Source: Kineosporia sp. NBRC 101731 (lineage in GTDB: Bacteria; Actinomycetota; Actinomycetes; Actinomycetales; Kineosporiaceae). Taken from it: a stretch of 64,000 nucleotides of DNA. The notes under the pieces are model-generated. The model made no database searches and had not been told where the DNA came from. It saw only the letters and a list, made by a program, of their open reading frames with translations. Shown here piece after piece: positions 18,166 to 27,791 of the stretch. The DNA lies in contig NZ_BSTC01000016.1 in assembly GCF_030269305.1 (NCBI RefSeq), forward strand, positions 62,001-126,000, in the 5' to 3' direction. Positions within the stretch are counted from its first letter, which is position 1, and each line of letters opens with the position of its first letter. A program made the translations under genes and the position numbers.

Positions 18166-19410
18166 ATGTCGCCTCACGAGCCGGGGTACGAGCCCGCCGA
18201 CCAGGATCGCTGGTATCCCGAACCGCCGAAAGACCCGCGTCGCGGCGAGTTCTCCCGCGACCGCGCCCGGGTGGTGCACTCCTCGGCGCTGCGCCGGCTC
18301 TCGGCCAAGACTCAGGTGGTGGGGCCCGGTTCGGACGAGTTCGTGCGCAACCGGCTCACCCACAGCCTCGAGGTGGCCCAGGTGGGGCGCGAACTCGCCC
18401 TGGCCCTGGGTTGCGACCCGGACGTGGTGGACACCGCCTGCCTGGCGCACGACCTGGGGCATCCTCCCTTCGGGCACAACGGTGAGACGGCGCTCGACGA
18501 GATCAGCGCCGGCATCGGTGGGTTCGAGGGCAACGCGCAGACCCTGCGGCTGCTGACCCGGCTCGAGCCCAAGGTGATGGGCCCGCAGCGGGCCCACGGC
18601 CTGAACCTGACCCGCGCATCGCTCGACGCCGTCGCGAAATACCCCTGGCGCAGCGGTGAATCGCCGCAGGAGGGCTCGCGGAAGTTCGGTGCGTACGAGG
18701 ACGACCTGGACGTGTTCGCGTGGCTGCGTGAAGGCGCCCCGGATCGGCACCGGTGTATCGAGGCCCAGGTCATGGACCTCTCCGACGACGTGGCCTACAG
18801 CGTGCACGACGTCGAGGACGCCATCGTCTCGCTGCGGTTCGATCCCGCGCGGCTGAAGCACGGCGACGAGACCGGGCACATCATCGAGGTCGTGCGCAGC
18901 TGGTACCTACCGGACGTGGCGGACGACGTCATCGCCGAGGGTCTGGATCGTCTGCGCCGGCTGCCGGCCTGGGTGACCTCGTTCGCCGGTGACTACGCCT
19001 CGCTGGCCGCGCTGAAAGACATGACCTCGCAACTCATCGGCCGGTTCGTGCGCTCGGTGGAAGAAGCCACGCGGGCGGAGGCCGGCGGCAAGCCGCTGAC
19101 CCGTTACCACGCTGATCTGGTGGTCCCGGTGGAGACGGAGGTGGAGATCGCCGTGCTCAAGGGTCTCGCGGCCGTCTACGTGATGACCGTCGAGGACCGC
19201 CAGCCGCTCTACAGCCGTCAGCGCGAACTGCTGATGGAGCTCTCGCAGGTGCTCGAAGACCGGGCGCCGAAAGCCCTCGACCTGCAGTTCGCGGTGGACT
19301 GGAATGCGGCCCCGGACGATGCCGGCCGGCTGCGGGCCGTCATCGACCAGGTCGCGAGCCTCACCGACGCCCGCGCTGTGACCTGGCATCACGAATTGCT
19401 GCCCAACTGA
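18166..19410 (+). CDS. dgt: Deoxyguanosinetriphosphate triphosphohydrolase-like protein
   Basis: An HD-domain dNTP triphosphohydrolase (releases deoxynucleoside and tripolyphosphate). The 414-residue protein shows RVVHSSALRRLSAKTQV, the metal-site His in RNRLTHSLEVAQVGRELA, the HD pair in CLAHDLGHPPFGHNGE (about residue 95), and the later Asp in DLSDDVAYSVHDVEDA. The start ATG lies one base after dusB. Actinobacterial order dusB-dgt-dnaG is common, and this enzyme may balance dNTP pools for replication. The true preferred dNTP is not predictable here. Confidence 0.93.
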   Translation: MSPHEPGYEPADQDRWYPEPPKDPRRGEFSRDRARVVHSSALRRLSAKTQVVGPGSDEFVRNRLTHSLEVAQVGRELALALGCDPDVVDTACLAHDLGHPPFGHNGETALDEISAGIGGFEGNAQTLRLLTRLEPKVMGPQRAHGLNLTRASLDAVAKYPWRSGESPQEGSRKFGAYEDDLDVFAWLREGAPDRHRCIEAQVMDLSDDVAYSVHDVEDAIVSLRFDPARLKHGDETGHIIEVVRSWYLPDVADDVIAEGLDRLRRLPAWVTSFAGDYASLAALKDMTSQLIGRFVRSVEEATRAEAGGKPLTRYHADLVVPVETEVEIAVLKGLAAVYVMTVEDRQPLYSRQRELLMELSQVLEDRAPKALDLQFAVDWNAAPDDAGRLRAVIDQVASLTDARAVTWHHELLPN

Positions 19411-19515
19411 CACGCTGGGTGATTTGATCCGTTCTTGTGGTGGGCGAAGCACTCAATGTCATACCGCGCTGCCATTCTGCCGTCCTCGACACCAGGGCCG
19501 ACGGACAGGGCACGC

Positions 19516-19851
19516 GTGAGCACTGACTACTTCCAGAACCGTTCGAGCTACGAGGGCACGCGGCGTGGTCTGGAGGCGCCGCGTGATCGCGAGCGGGGCC
19601 GAACCGGCAGCCTTCCGCTGGGTAAGGGTGCACAGAGCCCGCAGCCGGCACCCGCCCACAGCATCACCTGGGGCACGACGGTCAAGATCACCCTGGCCAT
19701 CTACTTCGCGATCATGATGGTGCTCGTCACGCTGTCGATCGTGGGTTTCGTCGTGCTGCGCCTGGCCGTCGGATTCGCCGGTGACCAGCTGGAAGAGCTC
19801 AAGATCAACTGGCAGACCACCTCGTCCCCGGTGTCGACGGCCACGCCGTAG
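19516..19851 (+). CDS. Single-pass membrane protein upstream of dnaG
   Basis: A 111-residue protein with a polar N-terminal half (STDYFQNRSSYEGTRRGLEAPRDRERGR) and one membrane segment (about residues 55-82, TVKITLAIYFAIMMVLVTLSIVGFVVLRL). A short tail follows. I chose GTG 19516; an in-frame GTG at 19435 is also possible. It ends nine bases before dnaG and is likely in its operon. No known family is recognised. Confidence 0.65.
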   Translation: MSTDYFQNRSSYEGTRRGLEAPRDRERGRTGSLPLGKGAQSPQPAPAHSITWGTTVKITLAIYFAIMMVLVTLSIVGFVVLRLAVGFAGDQLEELKINWQTTSSPVSTATP

Positions 19852-19860
19852 AATCACTGG

Positions 19861-22227
19861 GTGAGGATCCGCCGCGAGGACGTCGAAACTGTCCGGGAGC
19901 GGTCCCGGATCGAAGAGATCATCGGCGAGCACGTCTCGCTGCGGCCCGCCGGGGTCGGGGCCCTCAAGGGCCTGTGCCCCTTCCACGACGAGAAGACGCC
20001 GTCCTTCAACGTGCGGCCGACCGTGGGTTTCTTCCACTGCTTCGGCTGCCAGAAGGGCGGCGACGTCATCTCCTTCGTGCAGGAGATCGACAGCCTGTCG
20101 TTCGCCGAGGCGGTCGAGCGGCTGGCCCAGCGTCTGGGCATGGAGCTGCGGTACGAGGACGACAACGGCAACGAGGGCAAGCGGCCCGGCCAGGAGGGCG
20201 TCAACCAGCGGCGGCGTCTGCTGGAGGCCAATCGCATGGCCGCGCAGTTCTTCGCCGAGCAGCTGGGCACCTCGCCCGACGCGTCCATCGGCCGGCAGTT
20301 CCTGGTCGATCGCGGCTTCGACCAGGCGGCGGCCGAGCTGTTCGGGGTCGGCTTCGCTCCGCGCGGTGGTGAGGTGCTCACCCGGCACCTCCAGGGCCGC
20401 GGGTTCACCGGTGACGAACTGGTGGCCGCCGGTCTGTCGGGGCAGGGGCGGCGCGGGCTGTACGACCGGTTCCGCGGCCGGCTGATCTGGCCGATCCGCG
20501 ACGTCACCGGTGACAACATCGGTTTCGGTGCGCGGCGGCTGTTCGACGACGACACGATCGAGGCCAAGTACCTCAACACCCCGGAGACCGCGCTCTACAA
20601 GAAGTCTCATGTGCTCTACGGCGTCGACCTGGCCAAGCGCGAGATCGCCAAGAACCACCAGGTGATCGTGGTCGAGGGTTACACCGACGTGATGGCCTGC
20701 CACCTGGCCGGCGAGCCCACGGCCGTGGCCACCTGCGGTACCGCGTTCGCCGCCGACCACATCCGCATCGTGCGGCGCCTGATCGGCGACGAGCGTAACT
20801 CCGGCGGCCGGGTGATCTTCACCTTCGACGGTGACGCCGCGGGGCAGAAGGCCGCGCTGAAGGCGTTCGAAGACGATCAGCGGTTCGTCTCGCAGACCTA
20901 CGTCGCGGTCGCCCCGAGCGGCATGGACCCGTGCGACCTGCGGTTGCAGCAGGGCAACGAGGCGGTGAAGGAGCTCATCGGCTCGCGTCGCCCGATGTTC
21001 GAGTTCAAGATCCAGTCGATCATGAACGAGGTCGACCTCACCACGGTCGAGGGCAGCGCGCGCGGGCTGCGCCTGGCCGCGCCGGTCGTCGCGGGCATCC
21101 GCGACGAGGTGATCCGCCGCGGGTACGCGGTCAAGCTCGCGAACATGCTGGGTATGGAAGACGAACCGGTCCGGCAGGCGATCGACCGGGCCCAGCGCGA
21201 CCAGAGGGCGGGCGGCGCTGCGGGTTCGGGTGCGGTCAATGGTGGACGTCCCGGTCAGGGTCGCGACTCCGGTGGCAGTGGGCGTCGGGGAGACGGGGCA
21301 CACGGGGCACACGGGGCGCGGCCCCCGCGTCGCGGCGACGGTCCTCCCGGGGGGGTGCGGCAGGCCGACGGTTCGTGGCTCATGCCCGACGGCACGTACA
21401 TCCTGCCCCCGCCCGAGCCCAAGCGGGAATGGAAGGGCAAGGGCGGCAAGGGCGGTGGCTGGGGTGAGGGCGATCGCCAGCGCTGGAACAACGGCGAGGG
21501 CAAGACCAGCTACGCCAACAACAACAGCTACGGCAACCAGGGCTTCGGGAACCAGGGCGGCTGGAACGATCATGAGCCACCGCCGGACGACGTGCCCCCG
21601 CCGCCCGAGGACGAGCCCCCGCACGACGCCTTCGACCCCGGGTCCGGGCCGTCGGGTCAGCAGGGTCAGCAGGGTCAGCAGGGTCAGCAGGGTCAGCAGG
21701 CGGCACCCCGTCCCTCCATGCGTCCCGTCATGAACCGCCCCCACCGGGCCGACCCGGTGGCGGCGATCGAGCGGCAGGCGCTGGAGTGCATGCTGCAGGT
21801 GCCCCGGCTGGTGCCCCCGCACGACGCGGACACCCTGAGCGGTGAGGCGTTCCAGACCCCGGCCTACCGCGCGGTCCACGACGCGATCCGGGCGGCGGGC
21901 GGCATGGCCGAGGCCACCGGCATGGCCGGCCCGGCCTGGGTGACGATGGTGCAGGACTACGCGCCCGACGTGGTGGTGCCGATGATCACCGAGCTCGCGG
22001 TGGCGCCGATGCCCGCCGACCGCGAGGAGGAGATGGCCAAGTACGCCGCCTCGATGGTGCTCAAGGTCGCGGAAACCGCTCTGCTGCACCGCATCGGCAA
22101 TCTGCGCAGCCGGGTGCAGATGATGGCCCCGGACGAGGACATGGCCGCCGCGTTCGCCGAACTGGTCGCCGCCGAGAACGAGCGGCGGGCCTTGCGCGAC
22201 CGCATCAACGGCAGCGGCGCGGAGTGA
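19861..22227 (+). CDS. dnaG: DNA primase DnaG with long low-complexity linker
   Basis: Makes RNA primers at the replication fork. The 788-residue protein has the N-terminal zinc-binding domain ([26 protein letters not shown]), the RNA polymerase domain, and the TOPRIM core ([25 protein letters not shown]). The C-terminal helicase-binding region starts near 630. Between them, residues about 449-625 are a Gly/Pro/Gln/Asn-rich stretch with [22 protein letters not shown] and five perfect GQQ units; most DnaG proteins have only a short hinge here, making this protein roughly 150 residues longer than usual. The frame is unbroken and both flanks are conserved, so it is a functional gene with an expanded linker. 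Start GTG. Confidence 0.95.
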   Translation: MRIRREDVETVRERSRIEEIIGEHVSLRPAGVGALKGLCPFHDEKTPSFNVRPTVGFFHCFGCQKGGDVISFVQEIDSLSFAEAVERLAQRLGMELRYEDDNGNEGKRPGQEGVNQRRRLLEANRMAAQFFAEQLGTSPDASIGRQFLVDRGFDQAAAELFGVGFAPRGGEVLTRHLQGRGFTGDELVAAGLSGQGRRGLYDRFRGRLIWPIRDVTGDNIGFGARRLFDDDTIEAKYLNTPETALYKKSHVLYGVDLAKREIAKNHQVIVVEGYTDVMACHLAGEPTAVATCGTAFAADHIRIVRRLIGDERNSGGRVIFTFDGDAAGQKAALKAFEDDQRFVSQTYVAVAPSGMDPCDLRLQQGNEAVKELIGSRRPMFEFKIQSIMNEVDLTTVEGSARGLRLAAPVVAGIRDEVIRRGYAVKLANMLGMEDEPVRQAIDRAQRDQRAGGAAGSGAVNGGRPGQGRDSGGSGRRGDGAHGAHGARPPRRGDGPPGGVRQADGSWLMPDGTYILPPPEPKREWKGKGGKGGGWGEGDRQRWNNGEGKTSYANNNSYGNQGFGNQGGWNDHEPPPDDVPPPPEDEPPHDAFDPGSGPSGQQGQQGQQGQQGQQAAPRPSMRPVMNRPHRADPVAAIERQALECMLQVPRLVPPHDADTLSGEAFQTPAYRAVHDAIRAAGGMAEATGMAGPAWVTMVQDYAPDVVVPMITELAVAPMPADREEEMAKYAASMVLKVAETALLHRIGNLRSRVQMMAPDEDMAAAFAELVAAENERRALRDRINGSGAE
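21655..21699 (+). repeat. Five perfect 9-bp repeats inside dnaG
   Basis: GGTCAGCAG is repeated five times without change and encodes GQQ five times. Perfect identity at DNA level implies recent slippage and probable length variation between strains. Multiples of nine keep the frame. Confidence 0.95.
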
Positions 22228-22246
22228 CACAGCTGAAGGGTTTTCG

Positions 22247-22801
22247 ATGCGACTGATTCCGCGCCGGCCGAAGCGAGCGGTCATGCCCGACGGCATGGAA
22301 CAGGCTCTCGGGCTGGACGAGCCCGGCACCGCCCGGCTGCTGGCCTGGTCGGTGCTGGTGGGTGGCGGCGCGGCGGCCGCCACCACCCGCGACCTGCGCA
22401 TCGTCACCCCACGCGGTGAACGGATGGTGCACACCTGGGACGCCGTCGACCGCGCGGTCTGGGACCAGGACTCCCGCATGCTGGTGATCTGGTGGGTGCA
22501 CTCGCGCAAGACCACGCCCCTGGAGATTCAGGACGACGTGGGCCGGCTGCCCGAGGTGGTGCGCGAGCGCGTGCAGTCGTCGGTCGTGCTGAGCGCGATC
22601 GTGCCCATGCGACGCGGGAAACCGGCCAAGGTCGCACTGCGCCGTGATCCGGACGGCCGGCTGCTGGCCCAGTCGCTGCTGCCACCCGGCCTGCGGGCCG
22701 ACGCCCCCGACGTGAAGCCGGTCATCGACCAGGCACTCGCCGACCTGTGGGCGGAGGCAGGCGAACAAGGACTGAACGCCGGGGCCCCGCCCGCGATCTG
22801 A
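22247..22801 (+). CDS. Hypothetical protein downstream of dnaG
   Basis: A 184-residue soluble protein. It starts 19 bases after dnaG, so it is likely co-transcribed. The sequence has a beta-rich core (ARLLAWSVLVGGGAAAATTRDLRIVTPRGERMVHTWDAVDRAVWDQDSRMLVIWW) followed by VQSSVVLSAIVPMRRGKPAKVALRRDPDGRLLAQSLLPPG. No signal peptide or membrane segment is evident. Proteins of this type sit beside dnaG in many actinobacteria without known role; no enzyme motif is seen. Confidence 0.7.
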   Translation: MRLIPRRPKRAVMPDGMEQALGLDEPGTARLLAWSVLVGGGAAAATTRDLRIVTPRGERMVHTWDAVDRAVWDQDSRMLVIWWVHSRKTTPLEIQDDVGRLPEVVRERVQSSVVLSAIVPMRRGKPAKVALRRDPDGRLLAQSLLPPGLRADAPDVKPVIDQALADLWAEAGEQGLNAGAPPAI

Positions 22802-22827
22802 ATGAGCGCCGGCGCCGGGGGACGGCG

Positions 22828-23472
22828 ATGATGGAGAGCATGGACGGCCAGACCGGTGAGCAGTGGTGGGACCTGGCCTACCAGCAGCGACAGGAAGAGC
22901 AACGGCAGGAGCGCGAGCAGCGGCTGGCCCGGCAGATGGCCGCGCAACTGGCCGAGCCGAAGCCGAAGCCGCCACCGGAACCCCCAGCCGAACCGGAGCC
23001 GGAACCCGATCCGCTCGCGGCCCAGGACCTCACCTTCCTGCTCGGCGCCGCCTACCAGTCGATCCAGGCCGAGTTCCGCACCGAGCTGGACACCGCGGGC
23101 TATGCCGACGTGCGTCCTCTGCACAGCCTGGTGTTCCAGGTGCTCCAGACCCGGGGCGGGTGCACCAGCGGTGATCTCGCCGACGACCTCGGCCTGACCC
23201 GGCAGGCCACCCTGCAGACGGTGAAAGACCTGGAGAAGCGCGGTTACCTGCGCCAGACCCCGCATCCGGACGGCGGTCGGCGCGTGCTCTACGTGCTCAC
23301 CGAGAAGGCTCAGCAGCACCTGCGCGCCGCCGGTTACGTGCTGGGACGCATCGAGGGCCGGCTCGTGGACAAGGTCGGCGCGCAGACCCTCGAAGGTCTG
23401 CGCACCCGCCTGGCCCAGCTGGTCCGCGCTCAGGTGGGCGACGACGTCCCACCCCTGCGCCCCCTCTGGTGA
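22828..23472 (+). CDS. MarR-family transcriptional regulator with charged N-terminal extension
   Basis: Residues about 85-210 form a MarR winged helix: LHSLVFQVLQTRGGCTSGDLADDLGLTRQATLQTVKDLEKRGYLRQTPHPDGGRRVLYVLTEKAQQHL. The first 75 residues are unusual for MarR: a Gln/Glu/Arg-rich coiled region (YQQRQEEQRQEREQRLARQ) and a Pro/Glu stretch. Start ATG 22828 follows GGGGGACG. Its target is not evident; the membrane protein 60 bp downstream is in the same direction and could be regulated or simply co-transcribed. Confidence 0.82.
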   Translation: MMESMDGQTGEQWWDLAYQQRQEEQRQEREQRLARQMAAQLAEPKPKPPPEPPAEPEPEPDPLAAQDLTFLLGAAYQSIQAEFRTELDTAGYADVRPLHSLVFQVLQTRGGCTSGDLADDLGLTRQATLQTVKDLEKRGYLRQTPHPDGGRRVLYVLTEKAQQHLRAAGYVLGRIEGRLVDKVGAQTLEGLRTRLAQLVRAQVGDDVPPLRPLW

Positions 23473-23531
23473 CGGCCTCCTCGGCGTCCCTGATCTGGCG
23501 CCTGGGATGACCGGCCGCCTATGGTCCTGCT

Positions 23532-24812
23532 GTGCTGAGAGCGATCCGTGATGCGTTCGTCGTGGTGGGGGCCGGGGCCAGACTGTGGCTGCGGCACTGG
23601 CCCGTGCTGCTGACCCTTGCCCTGTTCGCCCTCGCCGCCCGCGCCGGCGCGATCTGGGCGGCCGTGCGACTGTCCGACATCAACAACACCACAGGCATTC
23701 TCACTCTCGTACTGGCCCCGCTCGCGGCCGTCACCGGCATCGTGTTGATGCTCTACACGCTGCGGCACTCGCTGCCCGCCCTGCGCGACGCCGCGACCGT
23801 CGTCGCGCCGCAGGACGTGGTGCGCCACCGCGAGCGCCGGCTGCTCGACATGCTGGCCAGTGTGCTGGTGCCGTTCCTCGCGGTCTACGCCTCGTACGGT
23901 TACCTCAAGGAAGACATCGACCGGTTCATGAACACGGTGTTCGGCGAGGAGTTCGCGCAGAACGACTACTTCGCCGGGGCGAGTGGCCTGGGCAACGACG
24001 TCTCGCGCTTCGACATCGGCAACGGCTGGGTGACCGCCGCCGTCGTGGCGATCGCGATCGTGCTCAAGTTCGGTCTGGCCAAGCTCGAGGGCCGTCGCGC
24101 CTGGATAGGTTTCGCGTTCCTGGGGGCCTACGTCGAGGTGCTCTGGCTGGCTACGATCGCGGTGCGGATCACCACGTACAAGGACACGGCCTGGGCCTGG
24201 GCGCAGAGCCGGCGCGGGGTGGAGATGTTCGTCGACGGCTGGGAGGCTGCGCTCGACCGGCTCGGGCCCCTGGCCGGCCCGGTGGACACCGCCGGGGCCT
24301 GGACCCTCGACCTGATCGCCAGCGTCGACTCACTGGTGATCGTGCCCGTGGCCTGGCTCACGGTCGGTGCGGTGGTCTACGGCCACAAGCTGATCGAGCA
24401 GCCCGCCCCGCCGGAACCTCGCATCCTGCGCGTGGTTCCGGGCCCGGTGAAGCGCGCCGGGGCGGAGTTGTTCGGTGAGGTCGCGGAGCGGTTCACCGGT
24501 CTGCTCGGCGGCCTGCGCCAGCTCGCGGTCGCCGGTCTGGCCCCGATGCTGATCTTCGGCCTGGCCTTCCTGGCGAGCCAGCGGCTCGAGGACGGCCTCT
24601 ACGCCCTGGGCCGGCTGCTGCTCGGCCCGCAGGCGGCCTCACCCTGGCTCGCGTTCTCGCCGCACATCGAGATCCTCACCCGGGCGGTCGGGCTCAGCAT
24701 CACCATGTGCCTGCTGGCCGCGGCGGTCGAGCGGGTGCTGGCCAGCGGCGGCACAACAGTGGACGAGCCGGAGGGCTCCCAGCAGCCCGTCCCGGACGCT
24801 CAGGGCGTCTGA
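23532..24812 (+). CDS. Polytopic membrane protein, unknown function
   Basis: A 426-residue protein with about eight hydrophobic segments (for example LTLALFALAARAGAIWAAV, GILTLVLAPLAAVTGIVLML, LDMLASVLVPFLAVYASYGYL, WVTAAVVAIAIVLKFGL). Large loops between the segments, one rich in acidic residues (FGEEFAQNDYFAGASG), are probably external. No transporter signature is recognised. It follows the MarR gene by 59 bp and overlaps the convergent gene by 13 bp. The start is taken as the non-ATG codon at 23532 and could be slightly off. Confidence 0.7.
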   Translation: MLRAIRDAFVVVGAGARLWLRHWPVLLTLALFALAARAGAIWAAVRLSDINNTTGILTLVLAPLAAVTGIVLMLYTLRHSLPALRDAATVVAPQDVVRHRERRLLDMLASVLVPFLAVYASYGYLKEDIDRFMNTVFGEEFAQNDYFAGASGLGNDVSRFDIGNGWVTAAVVAIAIVLKFGLAKLEGRRAWIGFAFLGAYVEVLWLATIAVRITTYKDTAWAWAQSRRGVEMFVDGWEAALDRLGPLAGPVDTAGAWTLDLIASVDSLVIVPVAWLTVGAVVYGHKLIEQPAPPEPRILRVVPGPVKRAGAELFGEVAERFTGLLGGLRQLAVAGLAPMLIFGLAFLASQRLEDGLYALGRLLLGPQAASPWLAFSPHIEILTRAVGLSITMCLLAAAVERVLASGGTTVDEPEGSQQPVPDAQGV

Positions 24813-25522
24813 GAGGGCTTGGAGGACGAGGCGCGGAACGCGATGTACTCGGGAAGGTCCCACCACAGGTCGGCCTCGGTGAACGTCGCGGCGGCCGGGA
24901 CCACCCAGACCGGGGTCACCGTGTAGCTCGCGGGGCGCTGCTGCTCGTCCGGGCCGGGCATGGACAGCTCACCGAAGGTCGCGTTCGGCCCGGGGGCGTC
25001 GGCCGGCACGCACGGGGAGGTCGGCTGACCGTCGGCCACCAGGGTGGGCACGTAGGTGTAGCGATTGCCGTCGGCGTCGCGCAGGGCCATCGAGCAGCCG
25101 GTCAGCGGGGTCGCCGGATCGGCCTGGACCGACAGGGTCACGCGCACCGCGACCGCCCCCGCCGGCAGCACGTAACCCGTGGCTCCCGCGGCCTCTTCCG
25201 CGCTCAGCCGGTGCACCGAGTCGAGCCGGGCCCTCAGCGACATGACGTGCTCGCCGTCATCGAGCGTGTAGGGCTGCGAGTAACCGAGCCACTCGCCCTG
25301 CGCCGCCGGCACCGGTTCGTGCAGATCGGCGTCCCACCAGTACGGCTTCACCCGGTCCGAGCTGGCTGCCAGCGCACACACGGTCGCCAGCGGCAGCAGC
25401 CCGAGACCCCAGCGGTTACGGGACAGCCAGCCGGTCTCCCGGTTGGAGTGCCGCATCCCCCGGATCCTCCGCATCCCACGCATCCCCCGCATCCCCCGCA
25501 TCCCTGGGACCCCCCGGATCAT
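24800..25522 (-). CDS. Membrane-anchored or secreted protein with N-terminal MRG repeats
   Basis: Last gene of a three-gene operon. After a repetitive basic N-terminus (MRG units encoded by near-perfect CGCATCCCC-type repeats, nt 25455-25510) comes one hydrophobic segment (about residues 37-54, WGLGLLPLATVCALAA). A beta-rich, probably extracytoplasmic domain follows (DRVKPYWWDADLHEPVP, LSVQADPATPLTGCSMALRDADGNRYTYVPTL). The repetitive start may be partly untranslated: the ATG at 25522 lies four bases past the upstream gene's stop, but several in-frame ATGs follow within the repeats. Function unknown. Confidence 0.7.
   Translation of the reverse strand: MIRGVPGMRGMRGMRGMRRIRGMRHSNRETGWLSRNRWGLGLLPLATVCALAASSDRVKPYWWDADLHEPVPAAQGEWLGYSQPYTLDDGEHVMSLRARLDSVHRLSAEEAAGATGYVLPAGAVAVRVTLSVQADPATPLTGCSMALRDADGNRYTYVPTLVADGQPTSPCVPADAPGPNATFGELSMPGPDEQQRPASYTVTPVWVVPAAATFTEADLWWDLPEYIAFRASSSKPSQTP
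25455..25510 (-). repeat. Short tandem repeat encoding Met-Arg-Gly
   Basis: Units of 9 bp (CGCATCCCC and variants) recur about six times at the gene's 5' end, each carrying a potential ATG start codon on the minus strand. Copy-number changes would shift the effective start without breaking the frame. Confidence 0.75.
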
Positions 25523-25526
25523 GAGG

Positions 25527-27791
25527 TCACGACGAGCTGACCGGTCCGTCGCAGGGGGCGGTGGTCGTTGCCGGTTCGGAGCCGGGCGCGACCTCGGCGC
25601 TGTCGGTCACGACGATCGACCGGGTGTTCTTCGTCCAGGCCTCGACCTGGGCCCGGGTCACTCCCAGATCGATGTCGGTCATGTCGTCCTGGTCGAGATA
25701 CGTGCTGTTGAGCGCGATCTGCAGGCGGGCCCCGGGCACGGCGTCCTCCGGCATCTCGATCGCCACGGTGGCGTACCGGGCCAGGCCGACCTGGGCCGTG
25801 CCGGGCTCCCAGATGCCGCGGCCGTTGGTGGCCGGCCGGTAGACCCGGCCCTGGCTGTCCTCGATCGCCGCGTACTGCAGCGACGCCGTCTCGCCCCGGG
25901 CCACGATCTTCACCGGCACGGTGACGAAGACGCCGGGGGAACGGTAGTTGGCCTGGTCGTAACCGGCGGTGAGGCAGGAGGAACCGCTCACCGACGTGGC
26001 TGTGACCTCGGCGTACCGCAGCTCGACGGGCTTGCCCACCGAACCTCCGCGCTGGAACAGCGGCACGTAGTCGGGGTTGTCCTTGCCGGCCTCCATGACG
26101 AAACGTCCCACCGCGAGCGCCGCGATGATCAGCACCACGAGCAGCACGACCCGCCGCATCGGGGTGCGGGAACCCGAACCACCGCGCGGGTGCTGGGGGC
26201 CGCCGGGCTGCCAGGCCTTGTCGCGGTTGCCGGGGTAGGCCGGGTCGGGACCACCGAGCAGCCGGGGGCCGCCCTCGTCCCAGAACCGCTCGTCCCACTC
26301 CTTCTGGTCGCGGCTCTTCGGGGCCCTGCTCTGACCGTTCTGACCGTTCTGACCGTTCTGGCCGCCCGTCCCCGGGTCGTCCCAGGGCCGCACGGCCTTG
26401 TTCTGCGTCTCGAAGGACCCCCGGCCCCGCGACTCGTCGGGCTCTTCCGGACGGGCCCGCTGAACCGGTGCGCCCCAGCCCATCTCACCGGAGACGGGCG
26501 GGCCTTGACGGATCTCGCCCGAGGGCGGCTGGTACTCGTCCACCCCGGGGGTCGCGTACCCGTTGAGAGGCGGCGACGGCTGCACCTGCTGCCAGCCCGG
26601 GGCATCGTCGTCGGTGACGGGGGGCTGCGAGCCGGTCTGGTAGTCCTCGAAGGAGGCCCACTCGGGCTGCTGGAACCCGGCCGGCGCCGTCTGCGGGTAC
26701 TCCGGGTCCTGGTACGGCGTCGCGTACTCGATCCGGCCCATCCCGTCCGTCGCGGGACGCTGGTAATGGGCCTGCGGGTACTGGTTCTGGGCGGACTGGT
26801 TCTGGGCGTACTGACCCGGGTACTGCTGCTCCGGGTACGACGAGGGCTGCTGAGTCGGCTGGGACTCGGACCGCCAGGCCTCGGGCTGCTGGAACTCGGG
26901 CTGGGGCCCCGACTGGCCCGACTGGCCGGATTGCCAGGCGGCGGGCTGCTGAACCTCGGCCTGCGATCCCGACTGGCCGGACTGCCAGGCAGCAGGCTGT
27001 TGGACCTCAGGCTGTGACCCCGACGGCCCGGACGGCCCGGACTGCCAGGGGGCGGGCTGCTGGAACTCGGGCTGGGGCCCCGACTGGCCGGACTGGCCCG
27101 ACTGGCCCGACTGGCCGAACTGGCCCGGCTGGCCCGACTGCCAGGCAGCGGGCTGCTGGGGCTCGGACTGTCGGACCGCCAGCTGATCGAACTCGCGGGG
27201 CGGTTCGACCGGCCTGCGCGGTTCGACCGGCTGGAGCTGCTCGAACTGACGGGGGCGCTCGGGGGCACGCACCGTCGGCTCGAACTGCGGAGCCGGCGGA
27301 GCTGGCGGAACCGGAGGCTGCTGAACCGGTGCTTGCTGAACCGGGGCCTGCTGCACCGGAGCGGGAGGCTGCACCGCAGCGGGCTGCGCCGGGGCCTCGG
27401 TCCGGGACGTGTCCCACCGTGCGGCCTGCTGCTCGCTGGCGGCCTGCCGGGCACCGCTGAAGAACGCGCTGCCACCGGCGGTCGCCGGGTACGAGACCGG
27501 CGGCTGGTACTCCGTGGCGGTCTGCCGGGTGTCGGCGGCGAAGAGACTCGAGGAGTCCTCGCCGAACGAGGCCGCGGCACCGGCCCACCGCTGGTGGGCG
27601 TTGTCCTTCGGACGCTCGCCCTCCGGGGGCTCCCACCCGTCCGCGAGCGGGATCGGCCGGCCGGTGACATCGCGGTACACCGCCGAGGACTGATCCGGGG
27701 CGGGCGCGCGCGATTCTTCCGGCTCCGCGGATGACTGCGGTCCGGTCCTGCTGGTCAGGCCTTGCCTGGACCAGTTGTTCTGGGTGCTCAT
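25527..27791 (-). CDS. Large Q/P/G-rich single-pass membrane protein with extracytoplasmic domain
   Basis: A 754-residue protein in two parts. Residues 1 to about 540 are low complexity and surely disordered: Pro/Gln-rich tracts (VQQAPVQQAPVQQ), several copies of a unit like QQPAAWQSGQSG, GQSG runs (nt 27081-27145) and QNG runs (nt 26331-26365). One membrane segment follows (about 545-567, RRVVLLVVLIIAALAVG). The C-terminal 185 residues look like a beta-rich DUF4352-type domain (VPLFQRGGSVGKPVELRYAEVTATSVSGSSC). It overlaps the upstream gene by four bases. The layout suggests a cytoplasmic scaffold tail tethered to an external sensor domain; this is inference. Confidence 0.75.
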   Translation of the reverse strand: MSTQNNWSRQGLTSRTGPQSSAEPEESRAPAPDQSSAVYRDVTGRPIPLADGWEPPEGERPKDNAHQRWAGAAASFGEDSSSLFAADTRQTATEYQPPVSYPATAGGSAFFSGARQAASEQQAARWDTSRTEAPAQPAAVQPPAPVQQAPVQQAPVQQPPVPPAPPAPQFEPTVRAPERPRQFEQLQPVEPRRPVEPPREFDQLAVRQSEPQQPAAWQSGQPGQFGQSGQSGQSGQSGPQPEFQQPAPWQSGPSGPSGSQPEVQQPAAWQSGQSGSQAEVQQPAAWQSGQSGQSGPQPEFQQPEAWRSESQPTQQPSSYPEQQYPGQYAQNQSAQNQYPQAHYQRPATDGMGRIEYATPYQDPEYPQTAPAGFQQPEWASFEDYQTGSQPPVTDDDAPGWQQVQPSPPLNGYATPGVDEYQPPSGEIRQGPPVSGEMGWGAPVQRARPEEPDESRGRGSFETQNKAVRPWDDPGTGGQNGQNGQNGQSRAPKSRDQKEWDERFWDEGGPRLLGGPDPAYPGNRDKAWQPGGPQHPRGGSGSRTPMRRVVLLVVLIIAALAVGRFVMEAGKDNPDYVPLFQRGGSVGKPVELRYAEVTATSVSGSSCLTAGYDQANYRSPGVFVTVPVKIVARGETASLQYAAIEDSQGRVYRPATNGRGIWEPGTAQVGLARYATVAIEMPEDAVPGARLQIALNSTYLDQDDMTDIDLGVTRAQVEAWTKNTRSIVVTDSAEVAPGSEPATTTAPCDGPVSSS

